From Mesorhizobium sp. L-8-3 (GTDB taxonomy: Bacteria; Pseudomonadota; Alphaproteobacteria; Rhizobiales; Rhizobiaceae), in the NCBI RefSeq assembly GCF_016756615.1, contig NZ_AP023262.1:930001-994000 (forward strand): a stretch of 64,000 nt of DNA, in the 5' to 3' direction. Under the pieces are notes generated by a model. The model was not told the DNA's origin. It searched no databases and was given only the letters and a program-made list of their open reading frames with translations. Numbering within the stretch: position 1 is the stretch's first letter; every line of letters starts with the position of its first letter. Shown here piece by piece: positions 7,791-15,883 of the stretch. The position numbers and the translations under genes were made by a program.

Positions 7791-9916
7791 GTGGTTTCCT
7801 TTCCGTGCGAAGTCACGCCGACGATCAGCGCATCCAGCGCGACGGCCCCCTGGGCTTCGGGCAACACGACGAGCGGATTGACGTCGATCTCGCCAATGAC
7901 GTCGCGGTGGTGGCCGGCAAAGCGCGACAGGGCGACGATAGCGTCGGCGGCGGCCGCGATATCGGCCTTCGGACGGCCCCGCGCGCCGTCGAGCATCTTG
8001 TAGACGCGCAGCGAACGAAGCATTTCAAGCGCGGTCGCGCGGTCGACGGGCGCGGTCCTGAGCGCCACGTCCTGCATGATCTCGGCATAGATGCCGCCCA
8101 TGCCGGCCACGACAACGGGACCGAAGATCGGGTCGTTCTTCGTACCGAGGATGAGTTCAACCCCGCCCGAGACCATCGGCGCGACGAGCACGCCTTCAAG
8201 GCGCGCACCGGGCGCCCTGGCGCGGACGGACGCCATCATCGAAGCATAGGCTTCGCGCATTTCCGGCTCGCCGGCGATGCCGACGACGACGCCGCCGACT
8301 TCGGTCTTGTGCGGCAGGTCGGGCGAGACGATCTTGATGACGACCGGGTAGCCGACGTCATTGGCGGCCGCGACCGCCGCGTCGACATCGGCGACCATGT
8401 GCTCGCGCAGCACCGGGAGACCGGCCTCGGCGAGCGCGGCCTTCGCGCCGTGCTCATGCGCCAACGCCTCGGGGCGCAATTGCGGGAGGTCGATCGGGTC
8501 CGGTTCGGACGGCAAGGGAGCGGTCGACGCCTGCCCCATGGCCGCCAGCGAGGCGAGCGTCGCGCAGGCCGCGTCGATGCCGTCGACGGTCGGGTAGCCC
8601 ATGGCGTTGAGTTCCTCGACGGCGTCCGCCGGCCCCTTGACCACCAGCATCAGGAGCCGGTCGGGCAGCGCGGCGCGAAGCCTGCGCAGCGCTTCCATAT
8701 AGACCGTGCGCAGGCGCGGAAGATGCAGCGAGGACGACAGCAGCAGCATGGCGGCATCGCAGGTCTCGTCGGCGAGGACAGCCCGCAGAACCTCTTCCAT
8801 GATCTCCGGGCGGCTCGACACCTGTGCGGTCGTGTCGACCGGATTGCGCGCCGATGCGTAGGGCACGACCGACAGGACGCTCTGTTGCGCCGCCTCGGAA
8901 AGCCGGGGAACCGCAAGGCCCGCGGCGCTCGCGGCATCCGCCATCATGACGCCGAAGCCGCCGGACGCGGTGATCAGCGCAACGCGCTTGCCCTTCGGCA
9001 GGCCGCCGGGCAGGAGCACCGTCGCGGCGTGGCCGACATTCATCAACTGCTCGATGCTGCGCACGCGGATCGCGCCATGGCGCTCGAAGACCGCATCGAA
9101 CACGGCGTCGGAGCCCGCCAGCGCGCCGGTATGCGAGGCGGCGGCCGCCTGGCCGACATCGGAGGAGCCGATCTTCAGGACGACGACGGGCTTGCCCGCC
9201 TTGCGCGCGGCGTCGAGGGCGGCGACGAGCTTTGCGGAATCGCGGCACGTCTCCATGCAGCACAGGATGACGCGCGTCGCCGGATCGCCGGCGAGCCAGG
9301 CGAGGCCGTCGGCGATGTCGAGGTCGCATTCGTTGCCTGTCGTCATGAACCGGCTGACGCCGATGCCGCGCTCCATGGCAAGGCGCATGGTGAAGCTGCC
9401 GAGATTGCCGCTTTGCGAGACGATCGCCAGCGGGCCGGGGGACGGCATTTCGCTTTCGAGCACGATCGAGAATGTGGCAATCGCCCGGTCCGCCACGCCA
9501 ACCGTGCCGAGGCAGTTCGGGCCGACGAGGCGGATGCCGGTGCGGGCGGCGATGTCGCCGAGCCGGCGCTGGAGGTCCGCGCCCTTCTGCCCGAGTTCGG
9601 AAAAGCCGGACGACAGCACGACGGCCGCGCGCACGCCCCTGTTCGCGCAATCCTGAACCGCCTGGGGCGCGGCCTCGGCCGGCACCGCGATGACGGCGAG
9701 GTCCGCGGCCTGCGGCAGGTCCGCGACCGAGGCGAAGGCGGGAAGGCCCTGCACCTCGGCGGCGCGCGGATTCACCGGAAAGATCGGCCCGGCATAGCCG
9801 TGCTTCCGCAGAAGCTGGACCGGTCGGCCGCCGATCTTGGTCGGGTCCTGCGAAGCGCCGACGATGGCGATCGACCGCGGCTCGAAAACGGCGTCCAGCC
9901 CTTCACCCAAACGCAT
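7787..9916 (-). CDS. acetate--CoA ligase (ADP-forming) family protein; acyl-CoA synthetase
   Basis: This 709-residue single-chain, NDP-forming acyl-CoA synthetase has fused alpha and beta parts. The N-terminal CoA-binding domain begins RSIAIVGASQDPTKIGG (about 13-29). The succinyl-CoA-ligase-like part carries the phospho-acceptor His in AAAASHTGALAGSDAVFD (about 254-271). The C-terminal ATP-grasp domain has VIKIVSPDLPHKTEVGGV (about 525-542). It would convert a free acid, ATP and CoA to acyl-CoA, ADP and phosphate, giving the dehydrogenases their substrate. It begins one base after the hydratase gene and overlaps the next gene by ATGA. A paralogue with the same domain order lies at 18333-20501. 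The substrate is not readable from the sequence. Confidence 0.9.
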   Translation of the reverse strand: MRLGEGLDAVFEPRSIAIVGASQDPTKIGGRPVQLLRKHGYAGPIFPVNPRAAEVQGLPAFASVADLPQAADLAVIAVPAEAAPQAVQDCANRGVRAAVVLSSGFSELGQKGADLQRRLGDIAARTGIRLVGPNCLGTVGVADRAIATFSIVLESEMPSPGPLAIVSQSGNLGSFTMRLAMERGIGVSRFMTTGNECDLDIADGLAWLAGDPATRVILCCMETCRDSAKLVAALDAARKAGKPVVVLKIGSSDVGQAAAASHTGALAGSDAVFDAVFERHGAIRVRSIEQLMNVGHAATVLLPGGLPKGKRVALITASGGFGVMMADAASAAGLAVPRLSEAAQQSVLSVVPYASARNPVDTTAQVSSRPEIMEEVLRAVLADETCDAAMLLLSSSLHLPRLRTVYMEALRRLRAALPDRLLMLVVKGPADAVEELNAMGYPTVDGIDAACATLASLAAMGQASTAPLPSEPDPIDLPQLRPEALAHEHGAKAALAEAGLPVLREHMVADVDAAVAAANDVGYPVVIKIVSPDLPHKTEVGGVVVGIAGEPEMREAYASMMASVRARAPGARLEGVLVAPMVSGGVELILGTKNDPIFGPVVVAGMGGIYAEIMQDVALRTAPVDRATALEMLRSLRVYKMLDGARGRPKADIAAAADAIVALSRFAGHHRDVIGEIDVNPLVVLPEAQGAVALDALIVGVTSHGKETT

Positions 9917-9917
9917 C

Positions 9918-10688
9918 TCAGCGCCCCTTGAAGACCGGCTTGCGCTTTTCGATGAAGGCCATGCGCGCCTCGCGCGCGTCCTCGGTCTTCGACAACGCCA
10001 TGGTGAAATTCTGCTCGAAACGGTAGGCGTCGCGCTGCGGCATGAGATCGACCATGTTGGCCGCCTGCTTGGCGTAGGCGATCGCGATCGGGCTCTTGGA
10101 GGCGATTTCGGCGGCGATTTCCATCGCCATCGGCAGCAACTCCTCGCGCGAGGTCACCGCTTCGATGATCCGGCGGTCGTAGAGTTCCTGGGCGCTGACG
10201 CGCATTCCGGTGAAGAACATGCGGCGCGTGTTCGACCGGCCGAAAATGGTGCGCAGCATCGAGATGCCCCCGGCCAGCCCGACATTGATCTCGGGCATGC
10301 CGAAGGTCGCGTTCTCGGAAGCGATGAAGATGTCGCACGCCGCCATCAGGCCGAAGCCGGCGCCGAGCGCCGGACCGTTGACGGCGGCGATGACGGGTTT
10401 GGAGCATTCCCTGATCGAATTGCCGGTCTCGCGCGTGATGCGATTGTGGCTGAGGAAGTCGCCCATCTTGTCCGGGTCGGGACGGTCCTTGAGGTCGGCG
10501 CCCGCGCAGAACGTGTTGCCCGCGCCGGTCAGGACGACGGCGCGGACATCGTCGCGCTCGGACAGCGCATCGAAAGTCTCGACGAGCGCGGCGCGCGCGG
10601 CGCGGTCGAGCGCATTGACCGGCGGACGGTCGAGCGTCACCAGCGCTATGTGATCGGCGACTTCAAGCCTTAGCGGCCCCGCACTCAT
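9918..10688 (-). CDS. enoyl-CoA hydratase/isomerase family protein
   Basis: This is a crotonase-fold protein of 256 residues. The first oxyanion-hole block is VVLTGAGNTFCAGADLKDRPD (about 50-70) and the second is AAVNGPALGAGFGLMAACDIF (about 100-120). The region PEINVGLAGGISMLRTIFG contains a Glu at one of the usual catalytic positions. It probably hydrates the 2-enoyl-CoA made by the neighbouring dehydrogenases. The ATG at 10688 has an excellent AGGAGGAG site; an earlier in-frame ATG at 10712 would place that site inside the gene. It is the first gene of the leftward catabolic operon, with a perfect TetR-type palindrome 30 bases upstream. Confidence 0.9.
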   Translation of the reverse strand: MSAGPLRLEVADHIALVTLDRPPVNALDRAARAALVETFDALSERDDVRAVVLTGAGNTFCAGADLKDRPDPDKMGDFLSHNRITRETGNSIRECSKPVIAAVNGPALGAGFGLMAACDIFIASENATFGMPEINVGLAGGISMLRTIFGRSNTRRMFFTGMRVSAQELYDRRIIEAVTSREELLPMAMEIAAEIASKSPIAIAYAKQAANMVDLMPQRDAYRFEQNFTMALSKTEDAREARMAFIEKRKPVFKGR

Positions 10689-10717
10689 GGCCTCCTCCTG
10701 ATTCTCCTCCATCGATA

Positions 10718-10733
10718 CTGACCGATCGGTCAG
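10718..10733. promoter_or_regulatory. TetR-type operator, perfect 16-base palindrome
   Basis: CTGACCGATCGGTCAG reads identically on both strands. It sits 30 bases before the hydratase start, where a bound repressor would block transcription of the leftward operon. Confidence 0.75.
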
Positions 10734-10794
10734 CGTGACGTTGCTATCATTTGCGAACCAAGGATTCAACACACCGATCGCAAAAACTACGAAT

Positions 10795-10808
10795 TGACCG
10801 ATTGGTCA
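10795..10808. promoter_or_regulatory. TetR-type operator, one mismatch
   Basis: TGACCGATTGGTCA differs by one base from a perfect palindrome and matches the family of sites seen at 2615, 10718, 11062 and 12834. It lies 62 bases from the neighbouring site at 10718. Confidence 0.65.
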
Positions 10809-10984
10809 GCATGACTGTTTCGAGGCGCCGCCTTTCAGTTGAAGCCGTCACCTCCCCGACGCAGGCCACCGTCGATCGCGGCAGGCAGCATCCGGGCCGT
10901 CGCGCGGCCGATGCCGTCACGCGCGCCTCTTAGGGCCGGGCCGTGAAGCGTTCATCGTTCCCCCATCGTCCCGACGGTAACTGC

Positions 10985-11002
10985 TGACCGATCGATCGGT
11001 AT
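10985..11002. promoter_or_regulatory. variant operator with widened centre
   Basis: TGACCGATCGATCGGTAT contains the 14-base palindrome ACCGATCGATCGGT. The two half-sites are four bases further apart than in the other copies and the right half-site is imperfect, so it may be a weak or decayed site. Confidence 0.35.
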
Positions 11003-11061
11003 TCGGACGCACCGTTCGCACTCCACAGCCCTTGCGCGGAGCGCCGATGTGCGGACGCTAT

Positions 11062-11075
11062 TGACTGATCGGTCA
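11062..11075. promoter_or_regulatory. TetR-type operator upstream of tctC
   Basis: TGACTGATCGGTCA, one mismatch from the consensus palindrome, ends 48 bases before the tctC start. That position suits repression of the tctC promoter. Confidence 0.65.
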
Positions 11076-11123
11076 GTCTTCGTCAATTTATTGTCATCTG
11101 CACAACGCAAGGGAGGAGTTTGC

Positions 11124-12107
11124 ATGAAGGCCTTCAACCGACGCGGCGCCCTGGGCTTGATGGCCGCCGCCGCACTTTGCACATTGCCGACGATGTCCGG
11201 CACGGCGCAGGCCCAGTCCGACCAACCGATCACGATCGTGGTGCCTTATGGCGGCGGCGGATCTGTCGACGGTATCGTGCGCATGGTCGCCGAGTACATG
11301 TCGCAGGATCTCGGGCGGCCGGTGCTGGTCGAGAACAAGCCCGGCGGCAACGGCATCGTCGGCGCCCAGTACGTGGCCCGCGCCAAACCCGACGGGCTGA
11401 CGCTTCTGGCGGGAGGCACCGGTCCGATCTCGCTCAACGTGCTCCTGCGCAAGGACCTGCCCTATGCGCTCGCGGATTTCGAATCCGTCGGCATGCTGTT
11501 CGACGGGCCGCTGTCGCTGACCATCAACGCGCAGGTGCCCGCCAAAACCGTCGCCGAATTCATCGCCTGGGCGAAGGAGCAGAAACGGCCGATGCGCTAC
11601 GGAACGCTCGGCCCCGGCAGCGTGACGCACCTCTTCGGGCTGATCCTCGGCAAGGAGTTCGACATTCCGGTCGTCGACGTCGCCTATCGCAACAATCCGG
11701 CATCGATCGTGGACCTGCTCGGCATGCAAGCCGAACTGAGCTTTGCAACGCCGATCGCCGTACTCGAACACATCCGTGCCGGCCAGTTGCGGATGCTGGC
11801 CCTGACGACAGACGAGCGGCTGCCGCAATTCAAGGACACGCCGACCCTGAAGGAACTCGGCTATCCGAAGCTGACAGCGTCGTTCTGGACCGCGCTTCAC
11901 GCGCCCAAGGGCACGCCGCCGGAGATGATCGAGATGGTCAATGCCTCCGCGAACAAGGCGCTGGCGGACAAGACGATACGCGAACGCCTCGAGGCGCAGG
12001 GCCTGCGCCCCCGCGAAGGCGGACCGGCAGTGCTGGACAAGCAATTGCAGGACGACGCGGCGCTGTGGGGCGAGATCGTCGCCTCCGAGAACCTCGCGCT
12101 GAAATAG
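11124..12107 (+). CDS. tctC: tripartite tricarboxylate transporter substrate-binding protein TctC (Bug family)
   Basis: This is the periplasmic receptor for the TTT transporter. The 327-residue product has a twin-arginine-like or Sec signal (MKAFNRRGALGLMAAAALC ... AQAQ, cleavage near residue 31). The mature protein begins with ITIVVPYGGGGSVDGIVRM, the Bug-family ligand loop. Later blocks typical of the family are ARAKPDGLTLLAG and KDTPTLKELGYPKL. The ATG at 11124 follows GGGAGGAG at good spacing; the upstream in-frame ATG at 11049 would precede an operator. tctA and tctB are encoded 8-10 kb away on the opposite strand but share the same operator type. Confidence 0.95.
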   Translation: MKAFNRRGALGLMAAAALCTLPTMSGTAQAQSDQPITIVVPYGGGGSVDGIVRMVAEYMSQDLGRPVLVENKPGGNGIVGAQYVARAKPDGLTLLAGGTGPISLNVLLRKDLPYALADFESVGMLFDGPLSLTINAQVPAKTVAEFIAWAKEQKRPMRYGTLGPGSVTHLFGLILGKEFDIPVVDVAYRNNPASIVDLLGMQAELSFATPIAVLEHIRAGQLRMLALTTDERLPQFKDTPTLKELGYPKLTASFWTALHAPKGTPPEMIEMVNASANKALADKTIRERLEAQGLRPREGGPAVLDKQLQDDAALWGEIVASENLALK

Positions 12108-12130
12108 CCGCCCAGAACGGGATCGGGCGG
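12108..12130. terminator. weak hairpin between convergent tctC and tetR
   Basis: The arms ccgccc (12108-12113) and gggcgg (12125-12130) are separated by 11 bases directly after the tctC stop. No T tract follows, so termination is only a guess. Confidence 0.25.
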
Positions 12131-12161
12131 TCCATGCGGCCAGCCGATCCCGCTGTGGTCC

Positions 12162-12764
12162 TCAGGCTCTTTTCTCGAGCCCGTGCAGGATGAAGTCGAA
12201 GAACATGTCGGCGATTTCCTGCGGCGTGGCGGGCTTGGAGGGATCGTACCAGCGATGCATCCAGTTCAGCGACGACAGGATCAGGCGTCCCGCCATCGCC
12301 TCGTCGACATTGCGGATTTTCCCCGCTTCGATCGCCTCGCGGATCAGCGCGCGCAGATGCTCTTCATAGCGCTTTCGCCGCATCATGCGCTCCTTCTGCC
12401 GATGACGCTTCGGATCGCTCCAGAACGCATTGGTCGACGCGATCCATGCCCAGCGGTAGCGATGGAAATATTCCGCCGTCGCTATCATGAACGCCCGGAT
12501 CTTCGCGATCGGGTCGGTTTCGCCGGCGACGCGACCCTCGACGAAACTGTAGAGTTCCTGCGTCGCCGTCTGCGCGACGCGCGTGTAGAGCTCGTCCTTG
12601 CTCTGAAAATGATGATAGAGAAGCGACTTCGATATTCCGCACGATTCGGAAATATCGCGCATTGACGTTCCATCGTAACCTTTGCTGGCAAATATTCGTG
12701 CGGACGCCTCCAATATCTGCGCAACGCGTTCTTTGGGCTCGATTTCCGCGGCCACAGTCTTCAT
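12162..12764 (-). CDS. TetR/AcrR family transcriptional regulator
   Basis: This 200-residue regulator has an N-terminal TetR DNA-binding domain (about 10-57): ILEASARIFASKGYDGTSMRDIS followed by the recognition helix region GISKSLLYHHFQSKDELY. The C-terminal helical domain has RYRWAWIASTNAFWSDPKRH. It is of the type often placed beside fatty-acid or acyl-CoA catabolism genes. No other in-frame ATG precedes 12764. A TGACCGACCGGTCA palindrome lies 70 bases upstream, so it probably represses itself and the divergent lactonase gene. The same palindrome stands before the hydratase operon, tctBA and tctC. The inferred effector is an acyl-CoA intermediate. Confidence 0.9.
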   Translation of the reverse strand: MKTVAAEIEPKERVAQILEASARIFASKGYDGTSMRDISESCGISKSLLYHHFQSKDELYTRVAQTATQELYSFVEGRVAGETDPIAKIRAFMIATAEYFHRYRWAWIASTNAFWSDPKRHRQKERMMRRKRYEEHLRALIREAIEAGKIRNVDEAMAGRLILSSLNWMHRWYDPSKPATPQEIADMFFDFILHGLEKRA

Positions 12765-12833
12765 CTTTTCTCTTTCATGCTCCCGCTCCTGCCATCGCGC
12801 GTCGCGGCGACATGGATCGACCCTATGTTTCGC

Positions 12834-12847
12834 TGACCGACCGGTCA
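12834..12847. promoter_or_regulatory. TetR-type operator between tetR and the SMP-30 gene
   Basis: TGACCGACCGGTCA is close to a perfect palindrome and lies in the 109-base gap between the divergent tetR and lactonase genes. Its place beside the regulator gene is the best clue to which protein binds this motif. Confidence 0.7.
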
Positions 12848-12873
12848 AGGCATTTGCAGGACGGCGATTGGGC

Positions 12874-13758
12874 GTGAGGAAGATCGCGATCAGGCGCATC
12901 GGCAACACGCGCGACAGGCTGGGCGAATGCCCCGTCTGGAACGGCGCCTGCGGACATCTCTACTGGGCGGACTGCCGCGCCGGCATCGTGCGCCGGCTGT
13001 GCGTGACGAGCGGAAGCCGCGACGACTTCGAGGTGCCTGCGCCGCTCGGGTCGTTCGCGCTTTCGGACGACGGACGCGCGATCCTGGCGCTGAAGGACGG
13101 CTTTGCCGTCTACGACTTCACGGACCGGTCGATGCATGCGCTGGCGCCGCTCGGGATCGACCATCCCGACGTTCGCATCAATGACGGGATCGCGGATGCG
13201 GCGGGCGGTTTCGTCTGCGGCACGATGCATGTCGGACGCGCCGGGGGCGACCCGCCCCTTGGCGGCCTCTACCGCGTGACCGGCGACGGAACGGTCACAG
13301 AGCTAGATGCCGGGATCGGCGTTGCGAACGGTCCATGCTTTTCGCCGGACGGCCGCTTCTTCTATCTGGCCGACAGCGCCGCGCGGATCATCTGGCGCTA
13401 TTGCCGCGACGATGGCGGCAATCTCTCGGACCGCGCGCCCTTCATCGATCTCGCCGATGTGGGCTCGGCCCCGGACGGCGCGACGATCGACAGCGAAGGA
13501 TTTCTCTGGAGCGCGCTCGTCCATCGCGCCGCCATCGCGCGTTTTGCACCGGACGGCACGCTCGACCGCCTCATCGACGTGCCGCCGAAGCACCCGACCA
13601 GCCTCGCCTTCGGCGACCCGAAGCTGGATACGCTCTATCTGACGTCGCTCAGCGACAGCGGCCGGCTCCTCGACGGGGACGAAAGCGCCGGCGGGCTCTA
13701 TGCGATCGAGGGCCTCGGGGTTGCAGGCCTCGCCGGGCACCGCGTCACCCTGCCCTGA
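12874..13758 (+). CDS. SMP-30/gluconolactonase/LRE family protein
   Basis: This is a six-bladed beta-propeller hydrolase of about 294 residues. It starts with the RLGECPVWN block, in which the Glu is a usual metal ligand. RINDGIADAAGGFVCGTM is near 100-117, IGVANGPCFSPDGRFFYLADS near 145-165 and PDGATIDSEGFLWSAL near 195-210. The Asn and Asp of these blocks are the other common ligands. The family opens sugar lactones and related esters. There is no ATG: GTG 12874 or TTG 12868 fit, with AGGA near 12857. It is divergent from tetR and shares its operator, so a lactone intermediate of the island pathway is a plausible substrate. That is inference. Confidence 0.85.
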   Translation: MRKIAIRRIGNTRDRLGECPVWNGACGHLYWADCRAGIVRRLCVTSGSRDDFEVPAPLGSFALSDDGRAILALKDGFAVYDFTDRSMHALAPLGIDHPDVRINDGIADAAGGFVCGTMHVGRAGGDPPLGGLYRVTGDGTVTELDAGIGVANGPCFSPDGRFFYLADSAARIIWRYCRDDGGNLSDRAPFIDLADVGSAPDGATIDSEGFLWSALVHRAAIARFAPDGTLDRLIDVPPKHPTSLAFGDPKLDTLYLTSLSDSGRLLDGDESAGGLYAIEGLGVAGLAGHRVTLP

Positions 13759-14688
13759 TCATGCCGACAGCACGGCGTTGCGCCGCGCGATCATCGGCTT
13801 CAGTTCCGCGACAAGGAAATCGAGGAAGACCCTGATCTTTTCGGCGACATGCGCGACCTCCAGATAGGTCGCGTACATGCCTTCGTCGAAGGTCGTGTTG
13901 GTCACGCGATAGCGCTCGAGCACGCGCACCAGCGCGCCGCGCTCCAGCTCCTCCGTCACCGTATAGTCGTCGAGAAGCGCGATGCCGTGACCGGAAAGGG
14001 CAAGGTCGCGCAGGATCATGCCGTTGTTGACCGAGAAGCTCGACGGCACCGGCATTTCCTCCAGCTTTCCATCCCTGAGGAAGCGCCAGACCGGCTCGTC
14101 ATGCCCGATCAGATAGCTGAGGCAGGCGTGATGGGCCAGATCGGACGGCGTCTCGATCGCGGCGTGGCGGCCGAGATAGGACGGCGAAGCGAGAAGGACG
14201 CGCTGGCTCGAAAAGAGCTTGCGCTGCATCAGCCCCGCATCGCGCGGCGGCGCGATGCGGAAATCGATGTCGCAATCCTCCTCGCGCAACTGAATCGGGC
14301 GCTCGGACAGGCGCAGCTCGACCTTGATGTCGGGATAACGCTCGCGAAAGGCGGGGATGAGACGCGAGAGGACAAGCAGGCCGAACAAGGTACGCGAATG
14401 GATGCGCAGCGTGCCGCGCGGCGTCTCCTGCAGCGCCGCGGCCGCGCTTTCGGCTTCGAGGATGCTGTCGAGCACCTTCTCGATATGCTGGAAATAGACG
14501 CGGCCGGCTTCCGTCAGCGCGATCTGCCGCGTCGTGCGGCTGAAGAGCTGGACGCCGAGCCCCTGTTCGAGCTCGGAGATGCGCCGCGACACCGAGCCCG
14601 GCGTCAGGCCGGCATTGCGCGCAGCCTGCGAGAAGCTGCCGAGCCGCACCGTATCCGCGAACAGCCGCATTGCCTGAAGCCGCGCCAT
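13759..14688 (-). CDS. LysR family transcriptional regulator
   Basis: This 309-residue LysR-type regulator has its winged helix-turn-helix at residues 1-60 (FADTVRLGSFSQAARNAG, then SVSRRISELEQGLGVQLFSR). The effector-binding domain runs from about 90 to 300. The ATG at 14688 has an AAAGGAG site. It is divergent from the flavin-dependent monooxygenase gene at 14799. A TTGC-N7-GCAA element of LysR type lies in the gap. It probably controls the monooxygenase and flavin reductase genes in response to their substrate. Confidence 0.92.
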   Translation of the reverse strand: MARLQAMRLFADTVRLGSFSQAARNAGLTPGSVSRRISELEQGLGVQLFSRTTRQIALTEAGRVYFQHIEKVLDSILEAESAAAALQETPRGTLRIHSRTLFGLLVLSRLIPAFRERYPDIKVELRLSERPIQLREEDCDIDFRIAPPRDAGLMQRKLFSSQRVLLASPSYLGRHAAIETPSDLAHHACLSYLIGHDEPVWRFLRDGKLEEMPVPSSFSVNNGMILRDLALSGHGIALLDDYTVTEELERGALVRVLERYRVTNTTFDEGMYATYLEVAHVAEKIRVFLDFLVAELKPMIARRNAVLSA

Positions 14689-14738
14689 GGCTCTCCTTTG
14701 CACAGACTGCACAAGTCTTGTTCAGATATCTCCGATTG

Positions 14739-14753
14739 TTGCCAATTCCGCAA
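14739..14753. promoter_or_regulatory. candidate LysR-type binding site (T-N11-A)
   Basis: TTGCCAATTCCGCAA has inverted TTGC/GCAA arms and the T-N11-A spacing of LysR boxes. It lies between the divergent lysR and monooxygenase genes. Confidence 0.5.
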
Positions 14754-14798
14754 TATCCTAGCCTTTCCCCCGAGATGAGCAACTTGGAGGATAGCTCG

Positions 14799-15872
14799 AT
14801 GGAATTTGGCGTATTCATCCTCGCCCAGCAGCGCGGCTATCATCAGTCGTCGCGCGAGGTGATCAGGAACTCGGTCGAGCAGACCGTCGCCGCGGAAGCC
14901 GCCGGCTTCGACAATGCCTGGTACGCCGAGCATCACTTCAACAACTATTCGCTGTCTCCCTCCCCGCTGATGACCGTGGCCCACTGTGCCGGCCGTACCA
15001 GCCGTATCCGGCTTGGTACGGCCGTGTGCATCCTGCCGCTCTATCAGCCGCTGCGCCTTCTGGCCGAAGTCGGCTTCGCCGACACCGTTTCGGATGGACG
15101 CCTCGATCTCGGCGTCGGCTCGGGCTATCAGGATTTCGAGTTCCAGCGCTTCGGCACCAGCCTCGAAGACGCCCACGAGCTCTATGCCGAGATGATGGAC
15201 GTGCTGCAGCTCGGCCTGACGGAGAAGCTCTTCTCCTATGACGGGAAGCATCTGAAGATCCCGCCGACCTCGATCGCGGTGCGCACCGTGCAGGAGCCGC
15301 TGCCGCCGATCTGGGTGACGTCGGGCAATCCGAACACGCTCGGCAAGGCGATGCGCGAAGGCCATAACCTCTTCGTCACCGCGCTGCTCAAGGGCCTCGA
15401 CGGCGTCCGCGACCTGCGCACCCGCCTCGAAGGCATCGCCGAGAAGGAAGGCCGCAAGCTCGAGGACACGAAGTTCGGCTTCCTGCGCTGCGCCTTTGCC
15501 AGCGACAATCCCGCCGAGGTCGATTCCTATCTCGACAATGCGCGCTTCCAGCGCCGCCTCTCAGAGAGCCTCAAGTTCCGCCGCGCGCAGAGCGAGGACG
15601 GCTACCTGATCAAGGAGGAGCCGAGCCCGACCGACGTGACCTTCGACGAGCTGCGCAGCAACCTGCCGGTCGGCAGCGTCAATCAGGTCATCGACCGGAT
15701 GCTGGAGGAGATTTCGATCCTCAAGCCGGACCACATCGCGATCCAGACCCAGCTCGGCGACTTCGACCAGAAGACGATGCTGGAGCAGATCGAGCTGTGG
15801 GGCGAGCGCATCATCCCCGCGATCCGCAAGGAACTGGGCGCCGACACGGCCCAAGCGCGCGACGCAGCCTGA
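14799..15872 (+). CDS. LLM class flavin-dependent oxidoreductase (bacterial luciferase-like)
   Basis: This 357-residue luciferase-like TIM-barrel monooxygenase would use reduced FMN supplied by a partner reductase. Family features are the first strand MEFGVFILAQQ, EHHFNNYSLSPSPL near residues 45-58, RIRLGTAVCILPLYQPLRLLAE near 67-88 and GRLDLGVGSGYQDFEFQRFG near 97-116. The ATG at 14799 follows GGAGG at nine bases; an in-frame ATG at 14775 precedes the ribosome site. The next gene, 11 bases downstream, encodes a flavin-reductase-domain protein, which supports a two-component system. Ring or carbon-carbon-bond oxygenation of the island substrate is possible. Confidence 0.9.
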   Translation: MEFGVFILAQQRGYHQSSREVIRNSVEQTVAAEAAGFDNAWYAEHHFNNYSLSPSPLMTVAHCAGRTSRIRLGTAVCILPLYQPLRLLAEVGFADTVSDGRLDLGVGSGYQDFEFQRFGTSLEDAHELYAEMMDVLQLGLTEKLFSYDGKHLKIPPTSIAVRTVQEPLPPIWVTSGNPNTLGKAMREGHNLFVTALLKGLDGVRDLRTRLEGIAEKEGRKLEDTKFGFLRCAFASDNPAEVDSYLDNARFQRRLSESLKFRRAQSEDGYLIKEEPSPTDVTFDELRSNLPVGSVNQVIDRMLEEISILKPDHIAIQTQLGDFDQKTMLEQIELWGERIIPAIRKELGADTAQARDAA

Positions 15873-15883
15873 GGAAAAAGGCC

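Larger units (their letters stand above)
10689..11123. other. gene-free divergent control region with several TetR-type operators
   Basis: These 435 bases separate the leftward hydratase operon from rightward tctC. No convincing gene was found. The region carries four matches or near-matches to the TGACCGRYCGGTCA palindrome (10718, 10795, 10985 and 11062), so it is probably the main control region of the catabolic island. Confidence 0.6.

Noticed and set aside
7757..9931. 724-residue plus-strand open frame opposite the CoA ligase
   Set aside because: It is an Arg/His/Gly-rich shadow; the minus-strand ligase has all expected motifs.
13119..13133. acggaccggtcgatg inside the SMP-30 gene as another TetR operator
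   Set aside because: The palindrome is short, lacks the outer TGA/TCA bases and lies inside coding sequence.
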